A stretch of 10,108 bases of DNA from JBDTMT01 sp033764095 (GCA_033764095.1 JANRJF010000466.1:1-10108), one strand, 5' to 3'. Counted from the stretch's first letter, positions 1 through 5,882 are shown. Notes: generated by a model not told the origin, from the letters alone. Numbers and translations are program-made.

Positions 1-70
1 GGTGGGACCGCGATGTGGTTCCACCGTGGTGTCGTTATGCCGTCGTGCCGTTGTGGTGAAGACTGACTGC

Positions 71-787
71 ATGGAAGCGATTGCGTTCACCCGCGACGGC
101 GCCGTCATCCACGGCGTCGCCGCGCGCCCCGCCGGCGCCGGTCCGTTTCCCGGTTTGCTGCTGATCCCCGACGTGCGCGGCGTCTCGCCACACTACGAGG
201 ACGTCGCGTGCCGCTTCGCGGACGCGGGCTTCTTCACCTACGTCATCGACCTCTACAGCCGCGAGGGCGCCCCGGCGCTGCCCGACATGGCGGCGGTGTT
301 CGCCCACATCGCGGCGCTGCCCGATCCGCGCGTGCTCGCCGATCTCGACGCCGCCGTCGCCATGCTGGCGGCGCGCCCCGAGGTGCGCGCCGACGCGATC
401 GGCATCACCGGCTTCTGCCTCGGCGGCCAGTACGCGCTGATGGCGGCGTGCGGCGGCGCGCCGCTGCGCGCCTGCGTCAGCTGGTACGGCATGCTGCGCT
501 ACGCCACCACCAACGCGCGCAAGCCGGCCAGCCCGCTCGACCTCGCGCCGCGCCTCGCCTGCCCCTACCTCGGCCTGTTCGGCGCCGACGACGCCCTCAT
601 CCCGCCCGCCGACGTTGACGAGCTGCGCGCCATCCTCGGCCGCACCGGCAAGACCTTCGACATCCGCGTCTACCCCGATGCCGGCCACGCCTTCTTCAAT
701 GATGCGCGCCCGGACACCTACCGCCCGGTCGCCTCCGCCGACGCCTTCCCGCGTGCCGTCCGCTTCCTGCACGACCACCTCGGCTGA
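71..787 (+). CDS. Dienelactone hydrolase family protein
   Basis: 238-aa alpha/beta-hydrolase of the dienelactone hydrolase (carboxymethylenebutenolidase) family, about the usual length. Family members hydrolyse dienelactones in chlorocatechol/beta-ketoadipate-type pathways, but many have other ester or lactone substrates, so the substrate here is unknown. The triad is visible: Cys116 in the nucleophile elbow GFCLGG (114-119), Asp174 in GADDALIP (171-178) and His206 in DAGHAFFN (203-210). The N-terminal LLLIPDVRG segment (29-37) is the typical oxyanion-side strand/loop. No signal peptide is seen, so it is probably cytoplasmic. The frame stays open upstream to base 2, but the ATG at 71 gives the standard family N-terminus; the 23 residues before it look like non-coding translation. 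It stands alone and converges on the minus-strand gene ending at 835. Family assignment is firm; specific activity is not. Confidence 0.93.
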   Translation: MEAIAFTRDGAVIHGVAARPAGAGPFPGLLLIPDVRGVSPHYEDVACRFADAGFFTYVIDLYSREGAPALPDMAAVFAHIAALPDPRVLADLDAAVAMLAARPEVRADAIGITGFCLGGQYALMAACGGAPLRACVSWYGMLRYATTNARKPASPLDLAPRLACPYLGLFGADDALIPPADVDELRAILGRTGKTFDIRVYPDAGHAFFNDARPDTYRPVASADAFPRAVRFLHDHLG

Positions 788-834
788 CCCGCGCGGTACT
801 GTCTGATCCCAGCGTCACCGCGGTTCCGTGCCGG

Positions 835-1149
835 CTACGGTCGCAGCCACTGTTCTGGCAGCGGGTAATCCGGCTTGGCGTACGGCGTTGCGGCCAATGC
901 CCTAGCGCGGTCGACTTCCTCCTGCGGAATCTCCCGGTAGCCTGGACACCGCATCATGCAGTGATGCATGTCGGATCGGCAGTCGTCCGCGCACGACTCC
1001 GACGCGCACCGATTGACGCAGCCCTCGAATTGCTGACCGCACGCGGAGCCGCAGGGCCCAGCCTCGATCTGAAAGTACCGGCTTGGCTGATGGCACTGGA
1101 CTGTGAACAGAGCCGAGAGTGCGGCAAGAATCGGCAAGCGTCGGCTCAT
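835..1149 (-). CDS. Small exported Cys-rich protein with four CX3C motifs
   Basis: 104-aa protein of no family I recognise. Residues 1-18 look like a signal peptide (basic MSRR, then a hydrophobic run). Cys19 follows in FTVQC, a poor lipobox because Gln sits at -1, so it may be secreted rather than lipidated. The mature part has eight further cysteines arranged as four CX3C pairs: C33/C37, C44/C48, C53/C57 and C64/C68, with gaps of 6, 4 and 6 residues. Helical hairpins clasped by paired CX3C motifs are known in alpha-hairpinins and small Tim chaperones, so two disulfide-bonded helical hairpins in the periplasm are plausible. The C-terminus (YPLPEQWLRP) is Pro-rich. There is no strong Shine-Dalgarno before the ATG. 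The unusual Cys spacing supports real coding. Confidence 0.72.
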   Translation of the reverse strand: MSRRLPILAALSALFTVQCHQPSRYFQIEAGPCGSACGQQFEGCVNRCASESCADDCRSDMHHCMMRCPGYREIPQEEVDRARALAATPYAKPDYPLPEQWLRP

Positions 1150-1321
1150 CGGGCAACGCTCATAGCACGAGGAGCCGGGATCACTTCCCAGCCCAGCTGG
1201 TCTCGTCGCGTCCTGCCGCCACGGTACTGTCCAAAGTAGGAGAGACGCGCCGGTGCCCTAATTGCGCGGCGGCGTCAGATACCGTGCGTGCCCGGTCCAC
1301 CAGCGGCTCAATGCCGCCGCG

Positions 1322-1528
1322 TCATCGCACACCGCCTTTCGGGGTCGGTGTCGGCGTGCGGGTGGGGAGGACGGTGCAGACCGTTGGTGTCAGACCAGCG
1401 GGATCGTAGAGGCAGATTCTCTCCACGATCACGTCGATGTCGGGCGCCGGGGCATCGCTGCCGTCCCCGCAGCCGACAATGGCGGCGAGCGCCAGGGTTA
1501 GGAGGGCGGCGAGGACGACACGGACCAT
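1322..1528 (-). CDS. Small predicted lipoprotein with Thr-Pro tail
   Basis: 68-aa predicted lipoprotein. Residues 1-19 form a short basic start (MVR) and a Leu/Ala hydrophobic core ending in a canonical lipobox, IVGC, with Cys20 as the lipidated residue. The mature part is only about 49 residues: an acidic Gly/Asp/Ala/Pro stretch, two Cys (39 and 51) that could form a disulfide, and a TRTPTPTPKGG tail like the Thr-Pro linkers of many exported proteins. The frame continues upstream to 1693, but that extension would run antisense through the tRNA gene at 1630-1703, so the ATG at 1528 just before the signal peptide is taken as the start. The ribosome binding site is weak. It lies 172 nt upstream of the exported Cys-rich gene in the same orientation. 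Function unknown. Confidence 0.62.
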   Translation of the reverse strand: MVRVVLAALLTLALAAIVGCGDGSDAPAPDIDVIVERICLYDPAGLTPTVCTVLPTRTPTPTPKGGVR

Positions 1529-1629
1529 CCAAAAAATCGTACTGCCTCTTCCCGCGCGCCGCAAACTCCGCCGCGGCCACCTGCCTTGCCGCCCCGGCGG
1601 GCGCGTGGTAGCACCCGAGATCCTGCTGT

Positions 1630-1703
1630 GCGCCCATAGCTCAGTTGGATAGAGCGTCTGGCTACGAACCAGAAGGTCACATGTTCGAATCATGTTGGGC
1701 GCG
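1630..1703 (+). tRNA. tRNA-Arg (anticodon ACG)
   Basis: A complete cloverleaf folds by eye. The 7-bp acceptor is GCGCCCA (1630-1636) with TGGGCGC (1696-1702), discriminator G1703. The D stem is GCTC/GAGC (1639-1642/1652-1655). The anticodon stem is TCTGG/CCAGA (1657-1661/1669-1673) around loop CTACGAA with anticodon ACG at 1664-1666. The variable loop is AGGTC. The T stem is ACATG/CATGT (1679-1683/1691-1695) with loop TTCGAAT. ACG, with A34 normally modified to inosine, reads CGU/CGC/CGA Arg codons. The 3' CCA is not encoded (CTG follows the discriminator), so CCA addition by nucleotidyltransferase is needed. A weak promoter-like pair (TTGCCG at 1586-1591 and TAGCAC at 1609-1614, 17 bp apart) lies upstream but is not convincing. 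An intrinsic terminator follows directly. Confidence 0.97.
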
Positions 1704-1705
1704 CT

Positions 1706-1740
1706 GAGAAGCCCCTGAGCAATCAGGGGCTTTTCTTTTT
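1706..1740 (+). terminator. Intrinsic terminator of the tRNA-Arg gene
   Basis: A perfect 10-bp stem, AAGCCCCTGA (1709-1718) with TCAGGGGCTT (1723-1732), closes a GNRA-type GCAA loop. It can be extended outward by three pairs including one G-U. It is followed by TTCTTTTT (1733-1740). The stem starts within a few bases of the tRNA 3' end, so this is a textbook Rho-independent terminator for the tRNA transcript. Confidence 0.94.
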
Positions 1741-1838
1741 CCCCAGGGCGCCGCGGGCGGTTTCACGCCGGCGTCGCGCGCCGAGCACGCCTCCGTCACC
1801 GGCGAGTCGATACAGCGCCGGCGGGGGAACAGCAGTAA

Positions 1839-1896
1839 GGCGGTGCCGGGTCCCTCAGCGGCGTTCGAACGGAACCACCGCCTACCCGGCACCGCC
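1839..1896. repeat. Perfect 13-bp inverted repeat enclosing a 10-bp palindrome
   Basis: GGCGGTGCCGGGT (1839-1851) is exactly inverted at ACCCGGCACCGCC (1884-1896), separated by 32 nt. The palindrome CGTTCGAACG (1862-1871) lies inside the loop. The element sits in the roughly 255-nt gap between the tRNA terminator and the small membrane-protein gene. I see no coding gene in that gap (1741-1995). It could be a structured RNA, a protein-binding site or a copy of a dispersed palindromic repeat. No T-tract follows, so it is not an obvious terminator. Confidence 0.6.
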
Positions 1897-1995
1897 GATC
1901 CTGCCGTTCCCGCGGTCGACCGGGGTGCGTAGGGGGAATTCCCAGGAGACACTCGCGCCGCTGCCCTGCTATGGGCACCGCCTGGAAGCATGGAC

Positions 1996-2247
1996 ATGAC
2001 GCCCGATCCACTGCACGCCGAGCCGCGATTCCGACTCAATCAGCAGACGGCGGGTATCGTCGGCCTGGTGAGCCTCGTGCTCGTGGTCGTCGCCATGTTC
2101 ATGCATTCGCAGGCCGTCGCAGTCGTCGCGCTCGCGTGCATGGGCGTCGCCGCATTGCTCGCGACGGTCTTCCGATCGCGCGAGCGGATCGCCCAGTTGC
2201 GCCGATGGATTCGCGCCTATCGGCGCTTCCACGGTTTCGAAGAGTGA
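1996..2247 (+). CDS. Small membrane protein with two predicted transmembrane helices
   Basis: 83-aa protein I cannot assign to a named family. A polar N-terminus (1-17) precedes two hydrophobic segments at about 18-36 (Val/Leu/Met-rich) and 39-58 (Ala/Val-rich) joined by a very short HSQ turn, giving a helical hairpin in the inner membrane. The tail (60-83) is strongly basic (RSRERIAQLRRWIRAYRR), which by the positive-inside rule puts both ends in the cytoplasm. Two in-frame ATGs exist at 1990 and 1996. GGAAG at 1984-1988 lies 1 nt from the first and 7 nt from the second, so 1996 is preferred. The stop is 26 nt before the PEGA lipoprotein start, suggesting co-transcription. Function unknown. 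Confidence 0.7.
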   Translation: MTPDPLHAEPRFRLNQQTAGIVGLVSLVLVVVAMFMHSQAVAVVALACMGVAALLATVFRSRERIAQLRRWIRAYRRFHGFEE

Positions 2248-2273
2248 CCGGCGGGGCGTCGAGGAAAACGCCG

Positions 2274-2825
2274 ATGAGACGGAGCGACAACCTGACGGTA
2301 AGCGCCAGATCGCGCGTCAGTGTAGCGATGCGTGGGCTCGCGCTGCTGGTGCTGTCGCTGGCCTGCTCCGGGTGCGCGGAGTGGGCGGTGTTCAAGTCGT
2401 ACCCCGCCGGCGGCGAGGTGACGCTCGACGGCCAGGTGGTCGGCACGACGCCGATGCGGGTGCAGATTGCGCGCAGCCAGGTGACCGATCCGCACAGTTG
2501 GCGCATCGCCTACCGCAACTGCGAGGTCGCCACCGGCATGCTGCAGACCGATCTCGCGCCCGGGCGCATCGTCGGCTACGTCTTCACGCTCGGGATCCTG
2601 GCGCTGTTCCGCGGGCCGGACTACATCCACCCGGTCGACGTGGCACTGCACGGCGGCGACTGTTCACCCGGCGCCAGCCCGAGCAGCGTCGACAACCGCC
2701 AGCAGCAGTTGCAGCAACGGCTCGACATGTTGCGCGACCTCTACCGGCGCAACGTCATCTCGCGCGAGACCTTCGAGCACGAGAGCATGCAGGCGATCGA
2801 CGCCGCCGCGCCGGCGGCGCAGTGA
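2274..2825 (+). CDS. PEGA-SHOCT domain lipoprotein
   Basis: 183-aa predicted exported protein. GAGGAA (2261-2266) lies 7 nt before the ATG at 2274, favouring this start over the ATG at 2328, which has no ribosome binding site. A basic N-terminus is followed by a Leu-rich segment ending SLACSGC, a slightly degenerate lipobox with Cys34 as the likely anchor. Residues about 42-65 (SYPAGGEVTLDGQVVGTTP) match the PEGA motif, a small beta domain of surface and envelope proteins. A hydrophobic patch, IVGYVFTLGILALF (99-112), could be a membrane-interacting hairpin. A Gln-rich stretch then leads to a C-terminal SHOCT-like helix pair (about 149-175, LDMLRDLYRRNVISRETFEHE), a short module often found at protein ends with an oligomerisation role. 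It follows the small membrane-protein gene by 26 nt. The exact function is unknown; an envelope-associated structural or binding role is inferred. Confidence 0.85.
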   Translation: MRRSDNLTVSARSRVSVAMRGLALLVLSLACSGCAEWAVFKSYPAGGEVTLDGQVVGTTPMRVQIARSQVTDPHSWRIAYRNCEVATGMLQTDLAPGRIVGYVFTLGILALFRGPDYIHPVDVALHGGDCSPGASPSSVDNRQQQLQQRLDMLRDLYRRNVISRETFEHESMQAIDAAAPAAQ

Positions 2826-2850
2826 CGGGTGCGGTGCGCGCCTCGGCCGT

Positions 2851-3693
2851 CTACGCCCGCCGCGCCAGCCGCTCCTGCAGGATGCGGCGGTCGCCGCGCG
2901 CGGCGCGGCGGAAGCCGCTCGGCGAGACGCCGGCGGCGCGGTGGAAGGTGCGGACGAAGTTGGAGAGGTCGCCGAAGCCGACGTCGTAGGCAACGTCGGT
3001 GATCGGCCGCGTGTCGTCTGCGAGCAGCCGGGCGGCGCGGCGCAGGCGGACGCGTACGACGTACTGATGCGGCGTGACGCCGAGCACGGCGCCGAACAGG
3101 CGCAGGAAGTGGTACGGGCTGAGTCCGGCAACCGCTGCCGCGGCGTCGAGGTCGATCGCGTCCTGCGCGTTGGCGTCGATCCACAGCGCCGCGTCGACGG
3201 CGCGCTGGCGCTCGCGCACGCCGGGCCGCGCCGCGCGTGCCGGGCGGCCGGCGAGCAACGCGGCGACGCGTGCGGCGAAGGCGACGCCCACCTCGTCGAG
3301 CCCGACGTCGCTCTGTCCGTCGGCGGCCGCCTGTGCCAGCTCGCCGAGCACCATGAGCTGCGGCAGCGGCGGCAGGCCGGTGCCGCGCCAGGCGGCGGCG
3401 CCGCTGTCGAAAGCGTCGACCAGCGCCGGCGCGATCTGGAAGGAGAGACAGCGATCGCCGGCGGCGTGGTCGTGCGTGCAGACGTACTCGTCGCCCGGGG
3501 CGCCGAGCAGCACCGAGCCGGCGACCAGCTCGAAGTGCGCGCCGCGCACGCGGTAGCCGAAGCTGCCGCTGCGCACGTAGGCGACCGTGTAGCCGTCGTG
3601 CCGCTCGGCAATCGGCGCAGCGCCGCGCGTCTCGGTGCAGCGGTAGTCGCTGGCGGCGAGCGAGCCGCACTGGAGCAGCGTGGTGGCGACCAT
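2851..3693 (-). CDS. AraC family transcriptional regulator
   Basis: 280-aa regulator of typical AraC/XylS length. The N-terminal region (about 30-95) looks like a cupin-type sensing domain (YTVAYVRSGSFGYRVRG, then ELVAGSVLLGAPGDEY). The C-terminal domain (about 168-266) holds two helix-turn-helix units: the first around AGLSPYHFLRLFGAVLGVTPHQY (189-211) and the second in ITDVAYDVGFGDLSNFVRTFHRAAGVSPSGFR (231-262), the AraC signature. The ligand is not predictable. The flanks are an unrelated lipoprotein gene ending convergently 25 nt away (2825 versus 2851) and a roughly 300-nt repeat-bearing gap upstream, so its target is not evident from context. The repair fusion gene at 3990-5192 lies on the same strand, upstream of it. 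Family certain, role unknown. Confidence 0.95.
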   Translation of the reverse strand: MVATTLLQCGSLAASDYRCTETRGAAPIAERHDGYTVAYVRSGSFGYRVRGAHFELVAGSVLLGAPGDEYVCTHDHAAGDRCLSFQIAPALVDAFDSGAAAWRGTGLPPLPQLMVLGELAQAAADGQSDVGLDEVGVAFAARVAALLAGRPARAARPGVRERQRAVDAALWIDANAQDAIDLDAAAAVAGLSPYHFLRLFGAVLGVTPHQYVVRVRLRRAARLLADDTRPITDVAYDVGFGDLSNFVRTFHRAAGVSPSGFRRAARGDRRILQERLARRA

Positions 3694-3754
3694 CGCGGTT
3701 GACTCTAGCCGGCGCGGCGGCGCGGCGGAATGGAATTCAAGCTGACCAATAGAG

Positions 3755-3937
3755 CTTCACCGCGGAGGCGCAGAGACGCGGAGAGTGGCGCGTTGCACCC
3801 CGCCCCCGCACTCGGCGCACACTGCAATTGTTGGGGGGAGAAGCAATCGGACTGGCCTCCGCTCCAGCGTCTCCGCGGTGGAGACCTTCTGTCCGATCGA
3901 GGTGATGCCTCCCCCGCTGCCGCGGGCGAAGGCATCA
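3755..3937. repeat. Intergenic inverted-repeat region between AraC gene and repair fusion gene
   Basis: The 296-nt gap 3694-3989 has no convincing gene. CACCGCGGAG (3758-3767) is exactly inverted at CTCCGCGGTG (3871-3880); with one mismatch the match extends to 14 bp (CACCGCGGAGGCGC against GCGTCTCCGCGGTG, 3867-3880). The left arm continues as CGGAGGCGCAGAGACGCGGAGAG, a degenerate purine-rich short repeat of a type I have seen dispersed in intergenic regions of many bacterial genomes. A second hairpin follows: TGATGCC (3903-3909) with GGCATCA (3931-3937), enclosing CCCGC-TGCC-GCGGG (3913-3926). The first looks like a small palindromic repeat; the second could serve as a transcriptional barrier. 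A minus-strand 73-codon frame (3757-3978) runs through both but reads like repeat translation. Confidence 0.5.
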
Positions 3938-3989
3938 GCAAGCGATTTGGCGAGGGGCTCCGGTGTGGGGGTCGGCATGCGGATCGCGC

Positions 3990-5192
3990 TCACCCGCGCG
4001 CGCTCTTGGCGGGCGTGCTGCGCGCCCGTTCGGCGGCGCGCCACAGGTACCAGCTCGCGGCGGTGCGGTACGGCTGCCAGCGCGCGCCGCGAGCCGCCAA
4101 CTCGGCGCGCTCGGGCAGGGCGCGCCGGCGCAGCGCGACGGCGTAGCCCTGGCGCACGCCGTAGTCGTCCACCGGCAGCACGTCCGCTCGCCCGAGCCGG
4201 AAGATGAGCAACATTTCCACCGTCCAGCGGCCGATGCCGCGCACCGCGGTGAGTCGCTCGATCAGCGTCGCATCGTCGAGCTGCCGGGCTTCGGCGAGTG
4301 TCGGGATCTCTCCGGCGTGGAAGCGCGTCGTGAGATCGCGCAGCGCAGCCAACTTGGCCGCCGACAGACCGGCGCCGCGCAGCGCCGTGTCCGTGGCGCG
4401 TTGGATCTGCATCGCCTCAGGTCCACCGGCGCCGGCGCCGCAGGCCGCACAGACGCGCGCGTAGATGGTCGCCGCCGCCTTGCCGTTGAGCTGCTGGTGG
4501 ACGATCGCCTCGGCGAGCGCCGCGAAGACGCTGCTGGTGCGCTTGAGCTCCAGCTGCAGCGGGCCGACCGCATCGATGACGCGTGCCAGTGCCGCATCGG
4601 CGCCGCGCAGATGCGCCACCGCGGCCTGCGGGTCGAAGCCGAGCTGCGCGTCGCCGTCGAACAGGCCGCGCTGAGCCGTGGCGCCTTCGATGGCGAGCAG
4701 GCGCTGCTTGGTCGCCACCCCGCCGGCGGCGGAGAAGCCGCCCAGGCCGCCGCGCGCGGCGAGGACGCGATGGCAGGGGACGATGAGCGCGAACGGATTG
4801 CGGCCCAGCGCTTGGCCGACGGCGCGCGCCGCGCCGGGCTCGCCGAGCCGCCGCGCGATCTCGCCGTAGGCGAGCGTCGTGCCGGCCGGAATGGTGCGGG
4901 CGACCGCGTAGACGCGGCGATGAAACTCCGGCACCGCCGTCATGTCGAGGCGGATGCCGCAGAGATCGGCCGGCTCGCCGCGCAGCAGGGTGACCACGGC
5001 ACGCATCGCGGCGCGGACGGCGTCCGGCGGCATGATCTCGCGCGCCTGCGGGAACCGCCGCCGTAGATGCGCGCGCGTCGCCAGCGGCGGCCCCTCGGGT
5101 AGCTGCATGCCGACGATTCCGTCGTCGCCCCAGGCGACGCCACACGCGCCGATGGCGGTATCGAACAGCGCGAACCCTTCCGCGGCAGCCAT
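3990..5192 (-). CDS. Fused O6-alkylguanine-DNA alkyltransferase / AlkA-type DNA-3-methyladenine glycosylase
   Basis: 400-aa protein joining two alkylation-repair enzymes. Residues about 8-172 form an Ogt/MGMT domain. It has the acceptor Cys140 in PCHRV (139-143), the helix-turn-helix segment with Tyr109 (TLAYGEIARRLG), the intercalating-arginine region ARAVGQALGRNP (122-133) and GGLGGFSAAGG after the Cys. This domain transfers alkyl groups from O6-alkylguanine to itself in a suicide reaction. Residues about 200-390 form an HhH-GPD glycosylase of the AlkA type: AIVHQQLNGKAA (229-240), the helix-hairpin-helix GIGRWTVEM (319-327), the catalytic acidic site LPVDDYGVRQG (339-349; Asp342/343) and WQPYRTAASWYLWR (372-385). 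It excises N3-methyladenine-type bases. No Ada zinc or AraC domain is present, so it is not an Ada-AlkA regulator. AGGG 7 nt upstream supports the start. Both active sites look intact. Confidence 0.93.
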   Translation of the reverse strand: MAAAEGFALFDTAIGACGVAWGDDGIVGMQLPEGPPLATRAHLRRRFPQAREIMPPDAVRAAMRAVVTLLRGEPADLCGIRLDMTAVPEFHRRVYAVARTIPAGTTLAYGEIARRLGEPGAARAVGQALGRNPFALIVPCHRVLAARGGLGGFSAAGGVATKQRLLAIEGATAQRGLFDGDAQLGFDPQAAVAHLRGADAALARVIDAVGPLQLELKRTSSVFAALAEAIVHQQLNGKAAATIYARVCAACGAGAGGPEAMQIQRATDTALRGAGLSAAKLAALRDLTTRFHAGEIPTLAEARQLDDATLIERLTAVRGIGRWTVEMLLIFRLGRADVLPVDDYGVRQGYAVALRRRALPERAELAARGARWQPYRTAASWYLWRAAERARSTPAKSARG

Positions 5193-5280
5193 TTGCCGAC
5201 CCTAACAGCCGGCGCTGCCGCGTCCTTGGAGAAAATTGCGGTGCGGGGCGACGCCCTGGACCGCGTCCGCAGGGGGCGGC

Positions 5281-5505
5281 TCAGCGTTTCTTGCGCGCCT
5301 TGGGGTCGGGCCCGCTCTGCTCGGCGAAGGCGTCGAGGCCTTCGTTGAGCAGCGCGATCACCACCGCCGTCTTGGCGCATTGCAGCGTCGCCGCAACCTC
5401 GTCGATGCGCGCCAGCAGCGTGTCCGGAATCTTCACGTTCATGAGTTTCCACGGCGTGCGTTGTCCCTGCTGCTGCAGGTCGCTGAGCCGAACGTTTGTC
5501 CGCAT
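5281..5505 (-). CDS. Small ribbon-helix-helix (CopG/Arc-like) protein
   Basis: 74-aa protein with a ribbon-helix-helix pattern: a short strand NVKIPDTL (23-30), helix LARIDEVAATLQC (31-43), then helix KTAVVIALLNEGLDAFAEQ (45-63), with a basic tail PKARKKR. RHH dimers bind DNA through the paired strands, and many act as antitoxins or autorepressors. No toxin gene adjoins it, so a stand-alone regulator is as likely. The frame stays open far upstream, but ATG 5505 is chosen because AGGGGA precedes it by about 9 nt and the upstream translation is low-complexity. The upstream region contains a 12-bp palindrome and repeated 9-mers that could be its operator. The start of its DNA-binding strand is about 22 residues in, longer than minimal RHH proteins. 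Confidence 0.78.
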   Translation of the reverse strand: MRTNVRLSDLQQQGQRTPWKLMNVKIPDTLLARIDEVAATLQCAKTAVVIALLNEGLDAFAEQSGPDPKARKKR

Positions 5506-5542
5506 CCTCACAAGTCCCCTTTGGAACTTTCTACGCGTTCGG

Positions 5543-5626
5543 CGGCAAGCCGCTAGTCCACCGCGGTGGGAAAAACGCCGGCTTGAAGGTTTTGCGAGGT
5601 GAGTACCGGCAAGCCCTGCCGGCTTG
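5543..5626. promoter_or_regulatory. Repeat-rich upstream region of the RHH gene with a 12-bp palindrome
   Basis: This lies in the 251-nt gap between the divergent RHH and Gln-rich genes. The 9-mer CGGCAAGCC occurs at 5543-5551 and 5607-5615. The 9-mer GCCGGCTTG occurs at 5577-5585 and 5618-5626. Their CAAGCC/GGCTTG cores are mutually inverted, so alternative hairpins can form. The perfect palindrome CCACCGCGGTGG lies at 5558-5569, about 53 nt upstream of the RHH start. Such symmetric sites are plausible operators for an autoregulating RHH protein, or alternatively a structured leader of its transcript. No clear -35/-10 pair was found. Regulatory role is inference. Confidence 0.4.
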
Positions 5627-5744
5627 GCAAATCTGCGCGGCGTCAGCCCCGTCGCGGCGGTGCCGCGCGTCGCGCGCGCGCTTGGCCCAGCGGTTGCTCT
5701 CTGCCTGGTCAACGCATCGGCAATGCAGCCGGTGAAACGATAGC

Positions 5745-5750
5745 GAGGAG
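5745..5750 (+). promoter_or_regulatory. Strong Shine-Dalgarno for the 41-aa ORF
   Basis: GAGGAG lies 6 nt before the ATG at 5757. It is among the best ribosome binding sites in the window and is the main reason to treat the very short downstream frame as a gene. Confidence 0.7.
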
Positions 5751-5756
5751 CGTCGC

Positions 5757-5882
5757 ATGACCAATCAGCCGAATCAGGGCCAACAGCAGGGGCAGCGCGA
5801 GCGGAAGGACGAGCAGCAGCGCCGCCAGGAACAGGACGACCGGGATTCGCAGCAGCGTCCCGGCCAGAGCCAGAACAAGTAG
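5757..5882 (+). CDS. 41-aa Gln-rich, highly charged small protein
   Basis: Short frame starting MTNQPNQGQQQGQRERKDE and ending RPGQSQNK, stop TAG at 5880-5882. Fourteen of 41 residues are Gln and most of the rest are Arg, Asp, Glu, Lys, Asn, Ser, Gly or Pro. There is no Cys, Trp, Tyr, Phe, Leu, Ile or Val, so it should be intrinsically disordered, resembling hydrophilin-type or other small Gln/Gly-rich stress proteins, though I cannot name a family. GAGGAG at 6-nt spacing precedes the ATG. The gene ends about 11 nt before a strong G8/C7 hairpin that can end its transcript. It converges on the phosphoesterase gene. Cytoplasmic by default, as there is no signal peptide. Coding is supported by the ribosome binding site and the placed terminator-like hairpin, not by homology. 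Confidence 0.6.
   Translation: MTNQPNQGQQQGQRERKDEQQRRQEQDDRDSQQRPGQSQNK

Noticed and set aside
794..1231. Direct repeat CGGTACTGTC at 794-803 and 1222-1231 flanking the Cys-rich gene
   Set aside because: Only 10 bp, with no inverted ends, transposase or other mobile-element features. A chance match cannot be excluded, so it is not called as an insertion boundary.
1586..1614. Possible sigma70-type promoter (TTGCCG, 17 bp, TAGCAC) before the tRNA
   Set aside because: The -10 match is poor and the region is GC-rich, so it was mentioned only under the tRNA and not called.
1529..1693. N-terminal extension of the small lipoprotein frame
   Set aside because: It would be antisense to the tRNA-Arg gene and would bury the signal peptide internally. 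The ATG at 1528 directly precedes a proper signal sequence.
1630..1740. tRNA gene as an attachment site for an integrated element
   Set aside because: No integrase gene and no second copy of the tRNA 3' end were found in the window.
2941..3702. Long plus-strand open frame opposite the AraC gene (and similar ones opposite the fusion and phosphoesterase genes)
   Set aside because: High-GC antisense shadows with Arg/Ala/Gly/Val-rich composition and no recognisable domain, opposite clearly coding genes.
3757..3978. Minus-strand 73-codon frame beginning MPTPTPEPLAKSLADAF upstream of the AraC gene
   Set aside because: It runs through both intergenic inverted repeats and its C-terminal half reads like translated repeat sequence (LRVSAPPR). 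No ribosome binding site was noted. Probably non-coding.
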